A stretch of DNA of 51,845 bases from Leptolinea sp. (GCA_012798535.1 JAAZMZ010000022.1:1-51845), one strand, 5' to 3'. Shown: positions 9,870-18,360, counted from the first letter of the stretch. Made by a program: numbers and translations. Notes: generated by a model not told the origin, from the letters alone.

Positions 9870-9892
9870 TTAACTGAGCACCTTTTTTTTGT

Positions 9893-10987
9893 TCATTGTT
9901 TCGTCACAGCTTTAGCGGCAGCCGCCGAGCGGGTATGCACATCCAGTTTTTCGAACACCGATTTAAGATGGCGTTTCACCGTATTGGTTGTGATCACCAG
10001 TTTCTCGGCAATTTCTTTATTGGTCATACCCTGGGCCAACAGGTCAAACACTTCACGTTCCCTGTCTGTCAATATGCTCAATTCGCTTCCCGCGGATTGG
10101 TATCGAGCAGCCTCCTCGACCAGTTTCAGGAAGGAAGACCTGTCGAAAGCTTGTTTTTCCAGATATGCAAAGATGGATTGTTCAGCATAGGCACGCTTGA
10201 TATCTTCTGGAGAAGCCACCCCGCTGACAACAATGGTGGGTACGTTCGAGGCACGCGTGCTGGCCAGCAACTGGTAACCTTCCATGTTTTCACTCGGAAT
10301 GCGTTGATTCCAGAGATTGGATATGGAACCGTTCAAGAGTAGATCTACCACGGCCAGAGAAATTCTTTCACGGCGCAGATACCCCAACCCGTCGCCGTAA
10401 CTGGCGCAAACCCTGACCTGATAACCGGCGTCGGTCAGCAATTCCTCAATGATGCTGCGCCAGCCTGCATCATCCTCCACCACCAGGGCTTTTCCCCGGA
10501 TCGCCTCCTGCCTGGCAGGTTCTGATTGGGACTTGAAACGACCCGCAGGTTCCTGGTTAGCTGCTTCCACCTGTCGCGGTAATCCGGGCGGAGGTGCGCT
10601 GGCCAGAACACGTGAGATAAGCTCCCGGAACTGACCGCGGTTAAAACTTTCCTTTCTCAGAAAAGTAAAGGCTCCGTAATCCGTCAGAGCGGTCACCGCC
10701 AGTTCAACGGTCGCGAAACCGGTGAGCAGGATTGTCCGGCAGCCGGGGTCCAGTTTGCGAACGGCATCCAGAACGCGTAAACCGTCGAAATTATTATGGT
10801 CGTTGGGAGAAAGCGATAAATCCACAATCGCCAGCCGGTGCGGCCTGGCTTTCAACTCGAATATGGCGTCATCGAGATTGTTGGTACCGGTTACTTCCAG
10901 ATCGCAATCTGTCAGAATCTCCGTCAGGATCTGCTGCCAGGAACGGTCATCTTCCACCACCAAAGCATTGGCTTTCATCTGGGTCAT
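9893..10987 (-). CDS. Response regulator with two receiver domains and LuxR-type HTH
   Basis: This 364-residue protein has receiver 1 at about residues 5-128, with acidic pocket E12/D13/D14, phospho-acceptor D56, T89 and K112. A linker of about 35 residues follows. Receiver 2 spans about 165-295, with E171/D172/D173 and D215 in VVDLLLN. A LuxR/NarL-type helix-turn-helix fills about residues 300-360 (LTDREREVFDLLAQG, then TNKEIAEKL and TVKRHLKSVFEKL). Both receivers keep the phosphorylation residues. The ATG at 10987 overlaps the stop of the upstream kinase gene by 4 bases (ATGA), so the two are translationally coupled and are almost certainly a cognate pair. Its target genes are unknown. The nitrogen operators further along this strand could in principle be targets, but nothing in the sequence links them. 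Confidence 0.9.
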   Translation of the reverse strand: MTQMKANALVVEDDRSWQQILTEILTDCDLEVTGTNNLDDAIFELKARPHRLAIVDLSLSPNDHNNFDGLRVLDAVRKLDPGCRTILLTGFATVELAVTALTDYGAFTFLRKESFNRGQFRELISRVLASAPPPGLPRQVEAANQEPAGRFKSQSEPARQEAIRGKALVVEDDAGWRSIIEELLTDAGYQVRVCASYGDGLGYLRRERISLAVVDLLLNGSISNLWNQRIPSENMEGYQLLASTRASNVPTIVVSGVASPEDIKRAYAEQSIFAYLEKQAFDRSSFLKLVEEAARYQSAGSELSILTDREREVFDLLAQGMTNKEIAEKLVITTNTVKRHLKSVFEKLDVHTRSAAAAKAVTKQ

Positions 10988-13260
10988 GATTTTTCCTCAA
11001 CCCGGGGTAAACGTAAACGGAAAATGGTCCCGTGTACACCGTCACTTTCAACTGTTATTGATCCTCCCAGCCGGGTCATCAACGTCTTTACCCACCAGAG
11101 TCCAAATCCCAGCTTGCCCGGACGCTGGCTGGCTCGGCCAGAATAAGTTAGCTCGAAAATACGGTCGTGTAATTCCGGTGATATTCCCGGGCCATTGTCG
11201 CTCAGGGTGATCTCAACCCATTTCGCAGCCGCATACCCGTTAATCGAGATCGTTCCAATACCCTGCATGGCATCAGCGGCATTTTCGAGTAAATTCGTAA
11301 AAACGAAAGTCAGGCTTTGCCTGCCGGCTGTGACCAGAGGAAGATGGGACAGCCCCTCTCGTTGTACCGTAATCCCCGGAGGAAGCGTGGCGGCATGCAG
11401 GGCTTCTTCTATGCGGGCTTCGATATGTACCGGTTCAAGACGGATCGGCCGCAGATGGGACAGGTTATCGCGTACGGTTTGCATGGCTTCCATGGCGCAC
11501 CGTTCGATCTCGGAGAGGTTATTCGCCAGATAGGGGTCAGACTGTAATGCAGGGATGCATTTGTCCTGAATGCTCTGAACTCGAACGGGGATGGTGCCCA
11601 CCTTGTTATTCAAATGATGCAGCAGGTTTGAAGCGATATCACCTACGGCGGCGAAAGTTTCTGCAACCGAGCGTTGTTCCTGGGCAGACCGCAGCGCTTG
11701 CTGACGGCTTTCATTTTGCAATGCCAGAACGGCATAATGTGAAAGGAAGGTCAGCACTTTTTTATCCCAGTCTGATTCGGCAAAGCGGCCGGGTTCAGGT
11801 TCTGAACTGTAAACGCCGATTGCTCCCAGAGGTAAGCCAGGCTCACCGGTCAGCAGTGGAACGATCAGGGCGCGCATCCAGTTTTGTGATTTCGCCAGAT
11901 CCTGGCGGTGAAACCGCGGATCCTCGCGCACATCCTCTGCCACAACTGCCTCCCCTTTTAACACGGCCTGTCCGGTTAGACTGCCTTCCAGGGGGATATT
12001 TTCGCTATGAACATATCCTCCGCAGGAAGATGCAAGAACCAGCTCTTGGTCACGCCGCAGCCACAGGGCGCTGACCGAGGCGTTGAGCAGGTCACAGGCC
12101 AGCGAAGTCAATCTGTCCAATACAATGGGGCAAGATTGGGTGATGATCTCCCGTGCGACTTCCTGAAGTGCATCCAGCAGGCGAACTTCCTGGATGGCCG
12201 TCACCGCGAAAGCACCCATGGTTTGCAGAATATGGCTGTGGTTTTCATCGAAGGCACCCATATCAGGGCTTTCCAGGTTCAATACACCTTCCAACCTGCC
12301 GCTAGCATTGATCAAAGGCACTGCCAGCTCTGAACGCATCAGCATACTGGCGTCCAGCGGGTAATAGATCTTGGACCATGGTTCTGCCTGCAGATCGGCG
12401 ATTACAATCGGCTGCCGGCTGCGCGCCACATAAGCCATGATACTGTTCGATTCGAGCGGTAACACTTCCGTCTGCGGGCGGGTTTTATAGTTCCCGGCAA
12501 AAACGTGCGTCACCAGATTCTTGCCTTCCCGATCCAGCAGGCGAAAAATACCGTAATGTCCTCCGGTCATATCCAGAGCCAAATGGAGGATCGCTTCCAG
12601 GGTTTCTTCCAGTTTCAATCGGGAGGAGATCAACATACTAGCCCGGTTGAGGCGGTTCAATTCATCATTCTTGCGTTCCAGATCGCGCTGCACCGATGCG
12701 AGTCGCCGGGTGTGATAAATCGCCATGGCGGCTTGATTGACAAAATTATCCAGCATGAGAAGTTCAAGACGTGAAAAAGGCCGGTCTTCACACAGGTAGA
12801 TATACAATACACCGACCACCTGCTTGACCACAATTAATGGAAAACAACCCACGGCTTTCACACCCTGGGCGGTGTAAAACGGATGGATGGTCAGATCGGG
12901 CTCTTCATAGGAGAGAACATTTCCCCGCCGGCCAACAGCCCGCCTGCCTATGCCATTGGGACGAGGAAGATCATCCACCGGATGGTTCAACTTCAATGCA
13001 TTTTCACCTTCCGGTCCGGCAGCCACCCGTGATTCAGTCTCGAATCGGGCATGGATTTCATCATACGTGTAGATGACTGCGGATGAACCGGGAACTACTC
13101 GAATGGCGCTCTCGACGATCAGTTTCAGACTGTCAGCACTGCTGATCACATCCTCAGACCCAATCCGGTTGATCGCTCCGCTGATCTGATTCAGACTCGC
13201 CAGCGCCTCTAATAACCGCACATCTGCTTCACTGGGCAGTAGATTATCTTGAATATTCAT
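10984..13260 (-). CDS. GAF-domain sensor histidine kinase
   Basis: This is a roughly 758-residue soluble kinase without membrane helices. Three GAF-like domains occupy about residues 25-185, 205-360 and 375-525. A helical dimerisation region follows with the phospho-acceptor candidate in NLLHHLNNKVG (about 546-556), then an HATPase_c domain with N box NLLENAADAM, G1 box SDNGPGIS and G2 box LGFGLWWVK. It probably senses small cytoplasmic ligands or redox state and phosphorylates the regulator whose ATG overlaps its stop. The start is uncertain: GTG 13308, ATG 13287 and ATG 13260 are all in frame, and none has a good Shine-Dalgarno. I chose 13260 because an extended -10-like sequence (TG-T-TACAAT on the minus strand, hexamer 13286-13291) would start transcription near 13279. 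Confidence 0.88.
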   Translation of the reverse strand: MNIQDNLLPSEADVRLLEALASLNQISGAINRIGSEDVISSADSLKLIVESAIRVVPGSSAVIYTYDEIHARFETESRVAAGPEGENALKLNHPVDDLPRPNGIGRRAVGRRGNVLSYEEPDLTIHPFYTAQGVKAVGCFPLIVVKQVVGVLYIYLCEDRPFSRLELLMLDNFVNQAAMAIYHTRRLASVQRDLERKNDELNRLNRASMLISSRLKLEETLEAILHLALDMTGGHYGIFRLLDREGKNLVTHVFAGNYKTRPQTEVLPLESNSIMAYVARSRQPIVIADLQAEPWSKIYYPLDASMLMRSELAVPLINASGRLEGVLNLESPDMGAFDENHSHILQTMGAFAVTAIQEVRLLDALQEVAREIITQSCPIVLDRLTSLACDLLNASVSALWLRRDQELVLASSCGGYVHSENIPLEGSLTGQAVLKGEAVVAEDVREDPRFHRQDLAKSQNWMRALIVPLLTGEPGLPLGAIGVYSSEPEPGRFAESDWDKKVLTFLSHYAVLALQNESRQQALRSAQEQRSVAETFAAVGDIASNLLHHLNNKVGTIPVRVQSIQDKCIPALQSDPYLANNLSEIERCAMEAMQTVRDNLSHLRPIRLEPVHIEARIEEALHAATLPPGITVQREGLSHLPLVTAGRQSLTFVFTNLLENAADAMQGIGTISINGYAAAKWVEITLSDNGPGISPELHDRIFELTYSGRASQRPGKLGFGLWWVKTLMTRLGGSITVESDGVHGTIFRLRLPRVEEKS

Positions 13261-13285
13261 TTGAAGGAGCCCGTCATTGCATTTC

Positions 13286-13293
13286 ATTGTAAC
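13286..13293 (-). promoter_or_regulatory. Possible extended -10 promoter for kinase-regulator operon
   Basis: On the minus strand the hexamer TACAAT (13291-13286) is preceded by a nearby TG, as in extended -10 promoters. The site lies between the glnA terminator and the first good ATG of the kinase gene. No matching -35 box is evident. If real, it favours the ATG at 13260 as the translation start. Confidence 0.35.
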
Positions 13294-13312
13294 ATGCACC
13301 CGTTGCACACAG

Positions 13313-13378
13313 GATAAAAACTTGACCGCCGGCCGCTGAGTGCATCCCAGTAAGGTCAGCGGTCAGTTGCCGGCGGTC
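13313..13378 (-). terminator. Terminator of glnA
   Basis: GACCGCCGG (13324-13332) pairs with CCGGCGGTC (13370-13378), and the inner CCGCTGA (13333-13339) pairs with TCAGCGG, leaving a 7-base bulge on one side. Read on the minus strand, the hairpin follows the glnA stop by about 40 bases and is followed by a TTTTT run at about 13315-13319. Confidence 0.75.
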
Positions 13379-13416
13379 TCTATGAGGAAGAAATACCGAA
13401 TGTCCGAAAGGGTATC

Positions 13417-14829
13417 CTAAATATCGAAGTACAGACTGAATTCGTAGGGTGTGGGGCGCAGCCGTACAGGATCCAATTCATTGATGCGTTTGTATGAAAT
13501 GTAGGCTTCCAGTAAATCCGGGGTAAACACATCCCCTTTCAGCAGGAAATCATGATCGGCTTCCAGCGCATCCAGTACATCGCCCAGTGAACCGGGAACC
13601 TGTTTGATCAATTTCTTCTCTTCGAAGGGCAGTTCATAAAGGTCTTTATCCTGAGGTTCACCCGGATCGATACGGTTCTGAATTCCATCCAGACCGGCCA
13701 TTAATATGGCGGCGAAACACAGATAAGGATTACTGGAAGGATCCGGTGCGCGGAATTCCACTCTCTTGGCCTTGGAACTCTTGGTGACCGGAATACGGCA
13801 GATGGCCGAGCGGTTGCGTTGTGAGTAAGCCAGATTTACTGGCGCTTCAAATCCCGGCACCAGGCGGCGGAAGGAATTGGTCGTGGGTGAAGTCAATGCC
13901 AGAAGCGCCGGCGCATGTTTCAGCAGGCCACCGATGTAATACTTGGCTGTATCTGACAGTCCAGCATATCCAGCCGCATCATAGAATACATTGGAATCGC
14001 CTTTCCACAGGGAAGAATGTATGTGCATTCCGGAGCCATTATCACCGAACAATGGTTTAGGCATAAAGGTCACGGTCTTCCCGTTCTGGCGCGCCACGTT
14101 CTTGGCGATATATTTATAGAGAAGCAAGTTATCTGCCATACGGGTCAGGGTATTGAACCGCATCCCCAGTTCGGTTTGTCCGGCAGTGGCCACTTCATGA
14201 TGATGGATCTCCATCTCAACTCCGGCCTCTTCCAACGCCATGACAATCTTGGAACGTACATCCTGCAGCGTATCGGCGGGTGGAACCGGGAAATAACCGC
14301 GCTTCGGCATGATCTGACCACCATAATTCGGCCGATCGCCGCGGCCGCTGTTCCACCAGCCTTCTTCGCTGTCAATGAAATAGAATGATTCATAAGTATT
14401 GCTGGAATAGCGTACATTATCAAAAATGAAGAATTCCGCCTCAGGACCCATGTAAACCGCATCGGCGATTCCCGTCTGTTTCAGGTACGTTTCCGCTTTA
14501 CGGGCAACATACCGCGGATCCCGCAGATAGGGCTGAAGGGTGATCGGGTCATATACATCACAGGTGATCACCAGTGTGGGGATACCGGCTACCGGATCAA
14601 CAAAAGCGGTTTCAGCATCCGGCTTGAGGAGCATGTCAGATTCATGAATTTCTTGGAAACCCCGAATGGATGAGCCGTCGAACGGAATGCCTTCTTCGAA
14701 GAAATCCGCCGTCAGCCTGTGAACCGGTATGCTAAAATGCTGCCATTGCCCGGGAAGATCGGTGAAACGAATATCCACCATTTTTACATTTTTCGCTAAA
14801 GCCAGTACATCTGCAACAGTCTTTGCCAT
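13417..14829 (-). CDS. glnA: Glutamine synthetase, type I
   Basis: This 470-residue enzyme forms glutamine from glutamate, ammonium and ATP and works as a cytoplasmic dodecamer. The beta-grasp signature reads [10 protein letters not shown]. Metal and ATP motifs include [35 protein letters not shown] and NRSAICRIP, with the active-site segment [14 protein letters not shown]. The loop [10 protein letters not shown] places a tyrosine at position 398, equivalent to the adenylylation site of the GSI-beta subgroup. This fits the presence of glnE nearby. A good AAGGAG precedes the ATG at 14829 by 8 bases. A TATAAT and an upstream shared operator drive it, and a hairpin terminates it. Adenylylation plus transcriptional activation is the inferred control. 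Confidence 0.96.
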   Translation of the reverse strand: MAKTVADVLALAKNVKMVDIRFTDLPGQWQHFSIPVHRLTADFFEEGIPFDGSSIRGFQEIHESDMLLKPDAETAFVDPVAGIPTLVITCDVYDPITLQPYLRDPRYVARKAETYLKQTGIADAVYMGPEAEFFIFDNVRYSSNTYESFYFIDSEEGWWNSGRGDRPNYGGQIMPKRGYFPVPPADTLQDVRSKIVMALEEAGVEMEIHHHEVATAGQTELGMRFNTLTRMADNLLLYKYIAKNVARQNGKTVTFMPKPLFGDNGSGMHIHSSLWKGDSNVFYDAAGYAGLSDTAKYYIGGLLKHAPALLALTSPTTNSFRRLVPGFEAPVNLAYSQRNRSAICRIPVTKSSKAKRVEFRAPDPSSNPYLCFAAILMAGLDGIQNRIDPGEPQDKDLYELPFEEKKLIKQVPGSLGDVLDALEADHDFLLKGDVFTPDLLEAYISYKRINELDPVRLRPTPYEFSLYFDI

Positions 14830-14873
14830 GGATTACTCTCCTTGATGCGTTCTTTTCAAAACTTATGTCCCAG

Positions 14874-14922
14874 ATTATAGACGTTGATATTACCCGTGTA
14901 CATTACCCAAATGGAGCATATT
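14874..14922 (-). promoter_or_regulatory. glnA promoter with putative nitrogen-regulon operator
   Basis: On the minus strand the -10 is TATAAT (14879-14874). A TGTACA 17 bases upstream (14902-14897) is a 4/6 -35 match. The operator occupies 14922-14902 and reads AATATGCTCC, ATTT, GGGTAAT; its near end is 23 positions from the start of the -10. A second GGGTAAT half (14895-14889) lies between operator and -10, a feature the other two promoters lack. The inferred transcript start is about 14867, giving a 38-base leader. Confidence 0.7.
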
Positions 14923-14954
14923 AAAAAAGAGGTTGATCTGTGGGGATCAACCTC
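14921..14954 (-). terminator. Terminator of amt
   Basis: GAGGTTGATC (14929-14938) and GATCAACCTC (14945-14954) form a perfect 10-bp stem with a 6-base loop. On the minus strand it follows the amt stop by 24 bases and leads into a T run (14928-14923). The T run abuts the far edge of the glnA operator, so termination of amt and activation of glnA meet in the same few bases. Confidence 0.85.
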
Positions 14955-14978
14955 TCATACCTATTATTTTACTGATTT

Positions 14979-16589
14979 TCAATCAATAGCCGTCGCCGGC
15001 ACAGAGGAAGCCTTTCCCCTGGGTAACGGCAGATCTTTGACCGCGGATGGAGACGGTTCCCAATCTTTCGGATAACCCAGCGAGCCCATTTCCGGGATAT
15101 CCAGCCCGGCCAGTTCGTCTTTTGCCGAAACCCGCAGTAGACCCACCGCAGATAATATCTTGAAGAAAGCAAAAGTCAAACCGCCAACCACTACCAGAAT
15201 GGATAAAGCTTCCGCGGTCTGCGCCAGTAATTGTCCGCCTCCGCCATACAGCAAACCGGTCACCGGTGTGGCAACACCATTCCAGGCAGCCGTATCCGGA
15301 TTACCGTTTGCGAAGATTCCGACGGCCAGGACGCCCCAGAAACCATTAAACAGGTGAACCGGAATAGCACCTACCGGATCATCCACTTTGATCTTTTCCA
15401 GCAAAACAGACGCCACGCATACCCATACTCCGGCAATCAAACCGATCACCACAGCCGCCCAGATATCCACAAAAGCGCAGGGGGCCGTGATGGCGACCAA
15501 CCCGGCCAGCACACCGTTGACAGACATGCCCGGATCCGGTTTTTTCACTTTGCTGAACCACCACATATACAGCATGGCTGATGTTCCGCCGGCCGCTCCT
15601 GCCAGCAGGGTGTTTACCGCCGCCAGAATCGCCAGATTGCGGGAAGCTCCGGTGAATCCCAGAGACGAACCGGGATTGAATCCGAACCAGCCGAAGAATA
15701 ATATTATGGTTCCCAGCACTCCCAGTGCGACGTTGTGTCCGGGAATGGTGTTGGCCGATCCATCTTTATTAAATTTGCCGATGCGCGGGCCGATGACAAT
15801 GGCGCCCGCCAGCGCGACGCATCCGCCGATCATGTGCACGACACCGGAACCGGCAAAGTCAACAGCACCGTTTCCCCAGCCCATGCTGCGTCCCAGGTTC
15901 GCCAACCAGCCGCCGCCCCAAATCCAATTCCCCAGCAATGGGTAGATGAACATGCTGACCCACAGTCCCATCAGAACAAAACCCGAGAATTTCAGGCGTT
16001 CGGCCATCGAACCGGTGGGGATGGTTGCGGCAGTATCCATAAATACCATCTGGAACAGGAAAAAGGCCAGGATACCGCTGCTCAAGGAGAGACCGTTCAA
16101 AAAGAAACCATCCATCCCGAAAACATTCTGACCCGCGATCAATAGAGGGGAAACCAGTTTATCGGCAATCCAGTTGCTCAGCGTGACCGGCGCGAACGAC
16201 CAGGAAGCGATAGAAGAACTGATCTCAGGATAGGTATAATTCACCCCCCCAAACTGAATGGCAAAACCGGTTGCCCAGTAACCGATGGCTCCCACACAGA
16301 AAACCATGATGTTCATCATCATAGTATGTGCCACATTTTTGGCTCTTGTGAAACCCGTTTCCACCAGGGCAAAACCAGCCTGCATAAAGAACACCAGAAA
16401 AGCCGCGAGGAGCAGCCACAGGGTATTCAGGTCCAGTGACACGTTCTGAACCGCGCCATTCACACTTTCGACCGTTGGCCCGTCATCATCGGCGAAGACA
16501 GCCATGGAAGGCACAAAAATCGCGGCTAGGAGAACGGCCAGCATCAAAATGCGCAACCATTTGTAACGAGGTTTATATACGGCATTCAT
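14979..16589 (-). CDS. amt: Ammonium transporter, Amt family
   Basis: This 536-residue integral membrane protein conducts ammonium/ammonia across the cytoplasmic membrane as a trimer. An N-terminal signal sequence ends near A-V-F-A. A spacer of about 20 residues precedes eleven membrane helices starting with LWLLLAAFLVFFMQAGFA. The pore histidines are represented by VVHMIGG and, later, PVHLFNG. The signature segments DFAGSGVVH and FGWFGFNPGSS are present. The C-terminal 55 residues are longer than the regulatory tail of E. coli AmtB and rich in Pro, Ser and Lys. AAAGGAG lies about 7 bases before the ATG. Its promoter carries the same operator as glnA. No PII (glnB/glnK) gene is next to it in this window, which is unusual for amt loci. 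Confidence 0.95.
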   Translation of the reverse strand: MNAVYKPRYKWLRILMLAVLLAAIFVPSMAVFADDDGPTVESVNGAVQNVSLDLNTLWLLLAAFLVFFMQAGFALVETGFTRAKNVAHTMMMNIMVFCVGAIGYWATGFAIQFGGVNYTYPEISSSIASWSFAPVTLSNWIADKLVSPLLIAGQNVFGMDGFFLNGLSLSSGILAFFLFQMVFMDTAATIPTGSMAERLKFSGFVLMGLWVSMFIYPLLGNWIWGGGWLANLGRSMGWGNGAVDFAGSGVVHMIGGCVALAGAIVIGPRIGKFNKDGSANTIPGHNVALGVLGTIILFFGWFGFNPGSSLGFTGASRNLAILAAVNTLLAGAAGGTSAMLYMWWFSKVKKPDPGMSVNGVLAGLVAITAPCAFVDIWAAVVIGLIAGVWVCVASVLLEKIKVDDPVGAIPVHLFNGFWGVLAVGIFANGNPDTAAWNGVATPVTGLLYGGGGQLLAQTAEALSILVVVGGLTFAFFKILSAVGLLRVSAKDELAGLDIPEMGSLGYPKDWEPSPSAVKDLPLPRGKASSVPATAID

Positions 16590-16618
16590 CTCTCACTCCT
16601 TTGGAATATATTTGCCGT

Positions 16619-16667
16619 ATTGTACGCAAAGAGAATTTGCTGGGAAATTACCCGGATGGAGGATATT
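16619..16667 (-). promoter_or_regulatory. amt promoter with putative nitrogen-regulon operator
   Basis: On the minus strand the -10 is TACAAT (16624-16619), followed by a leader of about 23 bases to the ATG. The operator at 16667-16647 reads AATATCCTCC, ATCC, GGGTAAT, with its near end 23 positions from the start of the -10. The sequence at the -35 position (TTTCCC) is poor, as expected for an activator-dependent promoter. Confidence 0.7.
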
Positions 16668-16712
16668 TCATACATACAGCCTGCCGGGTGGTTCTTTGGT
16701 TCACCCTTTCGG

Positions 16713-16761
16713 GGTATATTGGGTAAACGATGATCGGGATAGGATACCCGGATGGGGAGCG
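16713..16761. promoter_or_regulatory. Degenerate copies of the nitrogen-regulon operator
   Basis: About 50-100 bp upstream of the amt operator are two partial matches in opposite orientation. TTGGGTAA at 16719-16726 matches one half of the glnA site. TACCCGGATGG (16745-16755) matches 11 bases of the amt site but is followed by GGAG without the ATATT end. They may be auxiliary or decayed sites. Confidence 0.3.
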
Positions 16762-16776
16762 CTCGTCTGGTGGTTA

Positions 16777-16810
16777 AACAATAAAACTGCCGGGAGACAG
16801 TTTTATTGTT
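16777..16810 (-). terminator. Terminator of the SLC13/ArsB-like gene
   Basis: AACAATAAAACTG (16777-16789) and CAGTTTTATTGTT (16798-16810) make a perfect 13-bp stem with an 8-base loop, about 30 bases after the transporter stop on the minus strand. The distal arm and following bases are U-rich, as in intrinsic terminators. Confidence 0.8.
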
Positions 16811-16841
16811 ACAACTGGAAAAGGTGCCATGCAGAATTCGA

Positions 16842-18143
16842 TCAGTACCAGCCGATCATTCCTTTTCCGACCACCATTAGCGAAGCCATGACCATGGCTA
16901 TTAAAGTTGGGGGAACGGCGATCACCAGCCATCTCTTCCAACCAACTTTTCCGTAATTCCGTTCCATATATGAATAAGCTACAACATTCGCTGAAGCACC
17001 GATTGGGGTCAAATTTCCGCCAATATCCACTCCGAGAGCCAGCGCCCATACCATCAATCCCAGCGCCGGCATCCCCGGGAGTCTGGCCAGATCTTCGAGC
17101 ACATAACTCATCGCCAGAGCCAGGGGTACATTATCCAGAATACCACTCGCTAGACCCGGGATCCAGTGCAGGACAAGGACGAGTCCATTTTGAGAATCAG
17201 ATGCTCCTGCCAGTAAACCGGCCATTGTCGAGAAAACCTCTGCCTTTTCCAGACCGCCGATCAACAGAAATAATCCCCCAAAGAATAAAATACTCTCTCC
17301 ATCCACCTTAAGGATTACATTTCGTGCGTCACCCGGTTTCAAGAACAGAACCGAGAAAACTGCGGGAACAAGCGCGGCAGTAGCTGCGTTGACCGGCAAA
17401 CCGGTTAATGCACTCAGGGGAAGGTGAAAAACGAGAAGGAACACGGCAATCCCAAATCCAATCAGTCCAACTCTGGTCATATGAGCGTGCATATTCTCAT
17501 TGTGAAGCTGCTCGATTTGTGCAATGGTGGTTTCATTCAACATGTCGCGCGCGTTTCGAAGAGAGCGCCGGTTGATGAAGTAAAAAACAACCATGAGCAT
17601 TCCCGCTGTTATGGCACTAATCGGCCCGGTATTGGCGGCGAAATCATTGAAAGTAAATCCAAGCGTGGTGCCCAGAATAACATTGGGTGGATCGCCCATC
17701 AACGTGGCAGCTCCTCCCACATTGGCAGCGCACACTTCGGCAATGATCACCGGGATTGGATCGATTTTCAATAACTTCGTGAGTTGTAACGTTAGCGCAG
17801 AGAGGAATAACATCACGGTGATACTGTCCATGAACATGGATAAATTGCAGGCCAGTAAAATGAGTACGATAAAAAGCGGAGCGGGCTGATAATTCACCTT
17901 GCGAATGGCGGTCATAGCCAGCCAGGAGAAAAAACCAGCCTCATTAAGAATTGAGACCAAAACGAACATGCCCGAAAGCAAGCCGAGTGTTTCCCAGTTG
18001 ATATATGTGATCGCATCGGTAGGTGTCAGCACACCGGAAATAATCAACAAAGCGCCGCCGATCAACGCAACCCAATGGCGGGGAAACTTCTCACTGATGA
18101 TGAAACCATAGGCAACAACAAAGATGATGATGGACTTAAGCAT
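16842..18143 (-). CDS. SLC13/ArsB-NhaD (ion transporter superfamily) carrier
   Basis: This 433-residue protein has about 11-12 predicted helices. Two related motifs mark the inverted halves of the ion-transporter superfamily: GGAATLMGDPPNVILG in the first half and GGNLTPIGASANVV in the second, each ending a re-entrant loop. Members exchange or import anions such as arsenite, citrate, dicarboxylates or sulfate, or exchange Na+/H+. The substrate cannot be fixed from sequence. The chosen start is ATG 18143, because TTGAGG, itself a Shine-Dalgarno-like sequence, lies 7 bases before it; a TTG at 18155 is the longer alternative. It has the same operator and -10 spacing as glnA and amt, which suggests induction with nitrogen-assimilation genes and a substrate linked to nitrogen status. 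This is an inference from regulation only. Confidence 0.8.
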   Translation of the reverse strand: MLKSIIIFVVAYGFIISEKFPRHWVALIGGALLIISGVLTPTDAITYINWETLGLLSGMFVLVSILNEAGFFSWLAMTAIRKVNYQPAPLFIVLILLACNLSMFMDSITVMLFLSALTLQLTKLLKIDPIPVIIAEVCAANVGGAATLMGDPPNVILGTTLGFTFNDFAANTGPISAITAGMLMVVFYFINRRSLRNARDMLNETTIAQIEQLHNENMHAHMTRVGLIGFGIAVFLLVFHLPLSALTGLPVNAATAALVPAVFSVLFLKPGDARNVILKVDGESILFFGGLFLLIGGLEKAEVFSTMAGLLAGASDSQNGLVLVLHWIPGLASGILDNVPLALAMSYVLEDLARLPGMPALGLMVWALALGVDIGGNLTPIGASANVVAYSYMERNYGKVGWKRWLVIAVPPTLIAMVMASLMVVGKGMIGWY

Positions 18144-18176
18144 ACTTGGCCTCAAGAATGAAAAAGGTATGACAGT

Positions 18177-18225
18177 ATTCTACGGTTTCTGGGGATTCGT
18201 TTGAATTACCCGTACGGAGAATATT
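18177..18225 (-). promoter_or_regulatory. Carrier-gene promoter with putative nitrogen-regulon operator
   Basis: On the minus strand the -10 is TAGAAT (18182-18177), giving a 27-base leader to the ATG at 18143. The operator at 18225-18205 reads AATATTCTCC, GTAC, GGGTAAT, again with its near end 23 positions from the start of the -10. The -35 position (TTCAAA) is weak. The site lies between divergent genes and could also affect glnE, whose start is about 140 bases away. Confidence 0.7.
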
Positions 18226-18354
18226 TCCCCGGCCTGGTAAATGGATTGCATAGATAAATCTTGTTTATTCAGAAATTTATCGAAAAAAAATCACCCATTC
18301 AGGTACTGCCGATTAAAAAAAATCACCGTGGATACCACCGGTCACCGGCTCAGG

Positions 18355-18360
18355 TATAAT
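18355..18360 (+). promoter_or_regulatory. TATAAT directly before glnE, possible leaderless start
   Basis: A perfect TATAAT ends 6 bases before the ATG at 18367. A transcript starting 6-7 bases after the hexamer would begin at the start codon itself, giving a leaderless mRNA. No Shine-Dalgarno precedes the ATG, which agrees. No clear -35 is seen. Confidence 0.45.

Noticed and set aside
11547..12074. A 175-codon plus-strand open frame inside the histidine kinase gene
   Set aside because: It is antisense to GAF domain coding sequence and has no start signal or domain.
14874..14922. NtcA, Bacillus GlnR/TnrA or sigma-54 sites as an explanation of the nitrogen promoters
   Set aside because: No GTA-N8-TAC, no TGTNA-N7-TNACA and no GG-N10-GC spaced element stands at the right place in all three promoters; the shared element differs.
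15388..15945. A 185-codon plus-strand open frame inside amt
   Set aside because: It is antisense to the membrane helices of Amt and shows low-complexity composition typical of a shadow frame.
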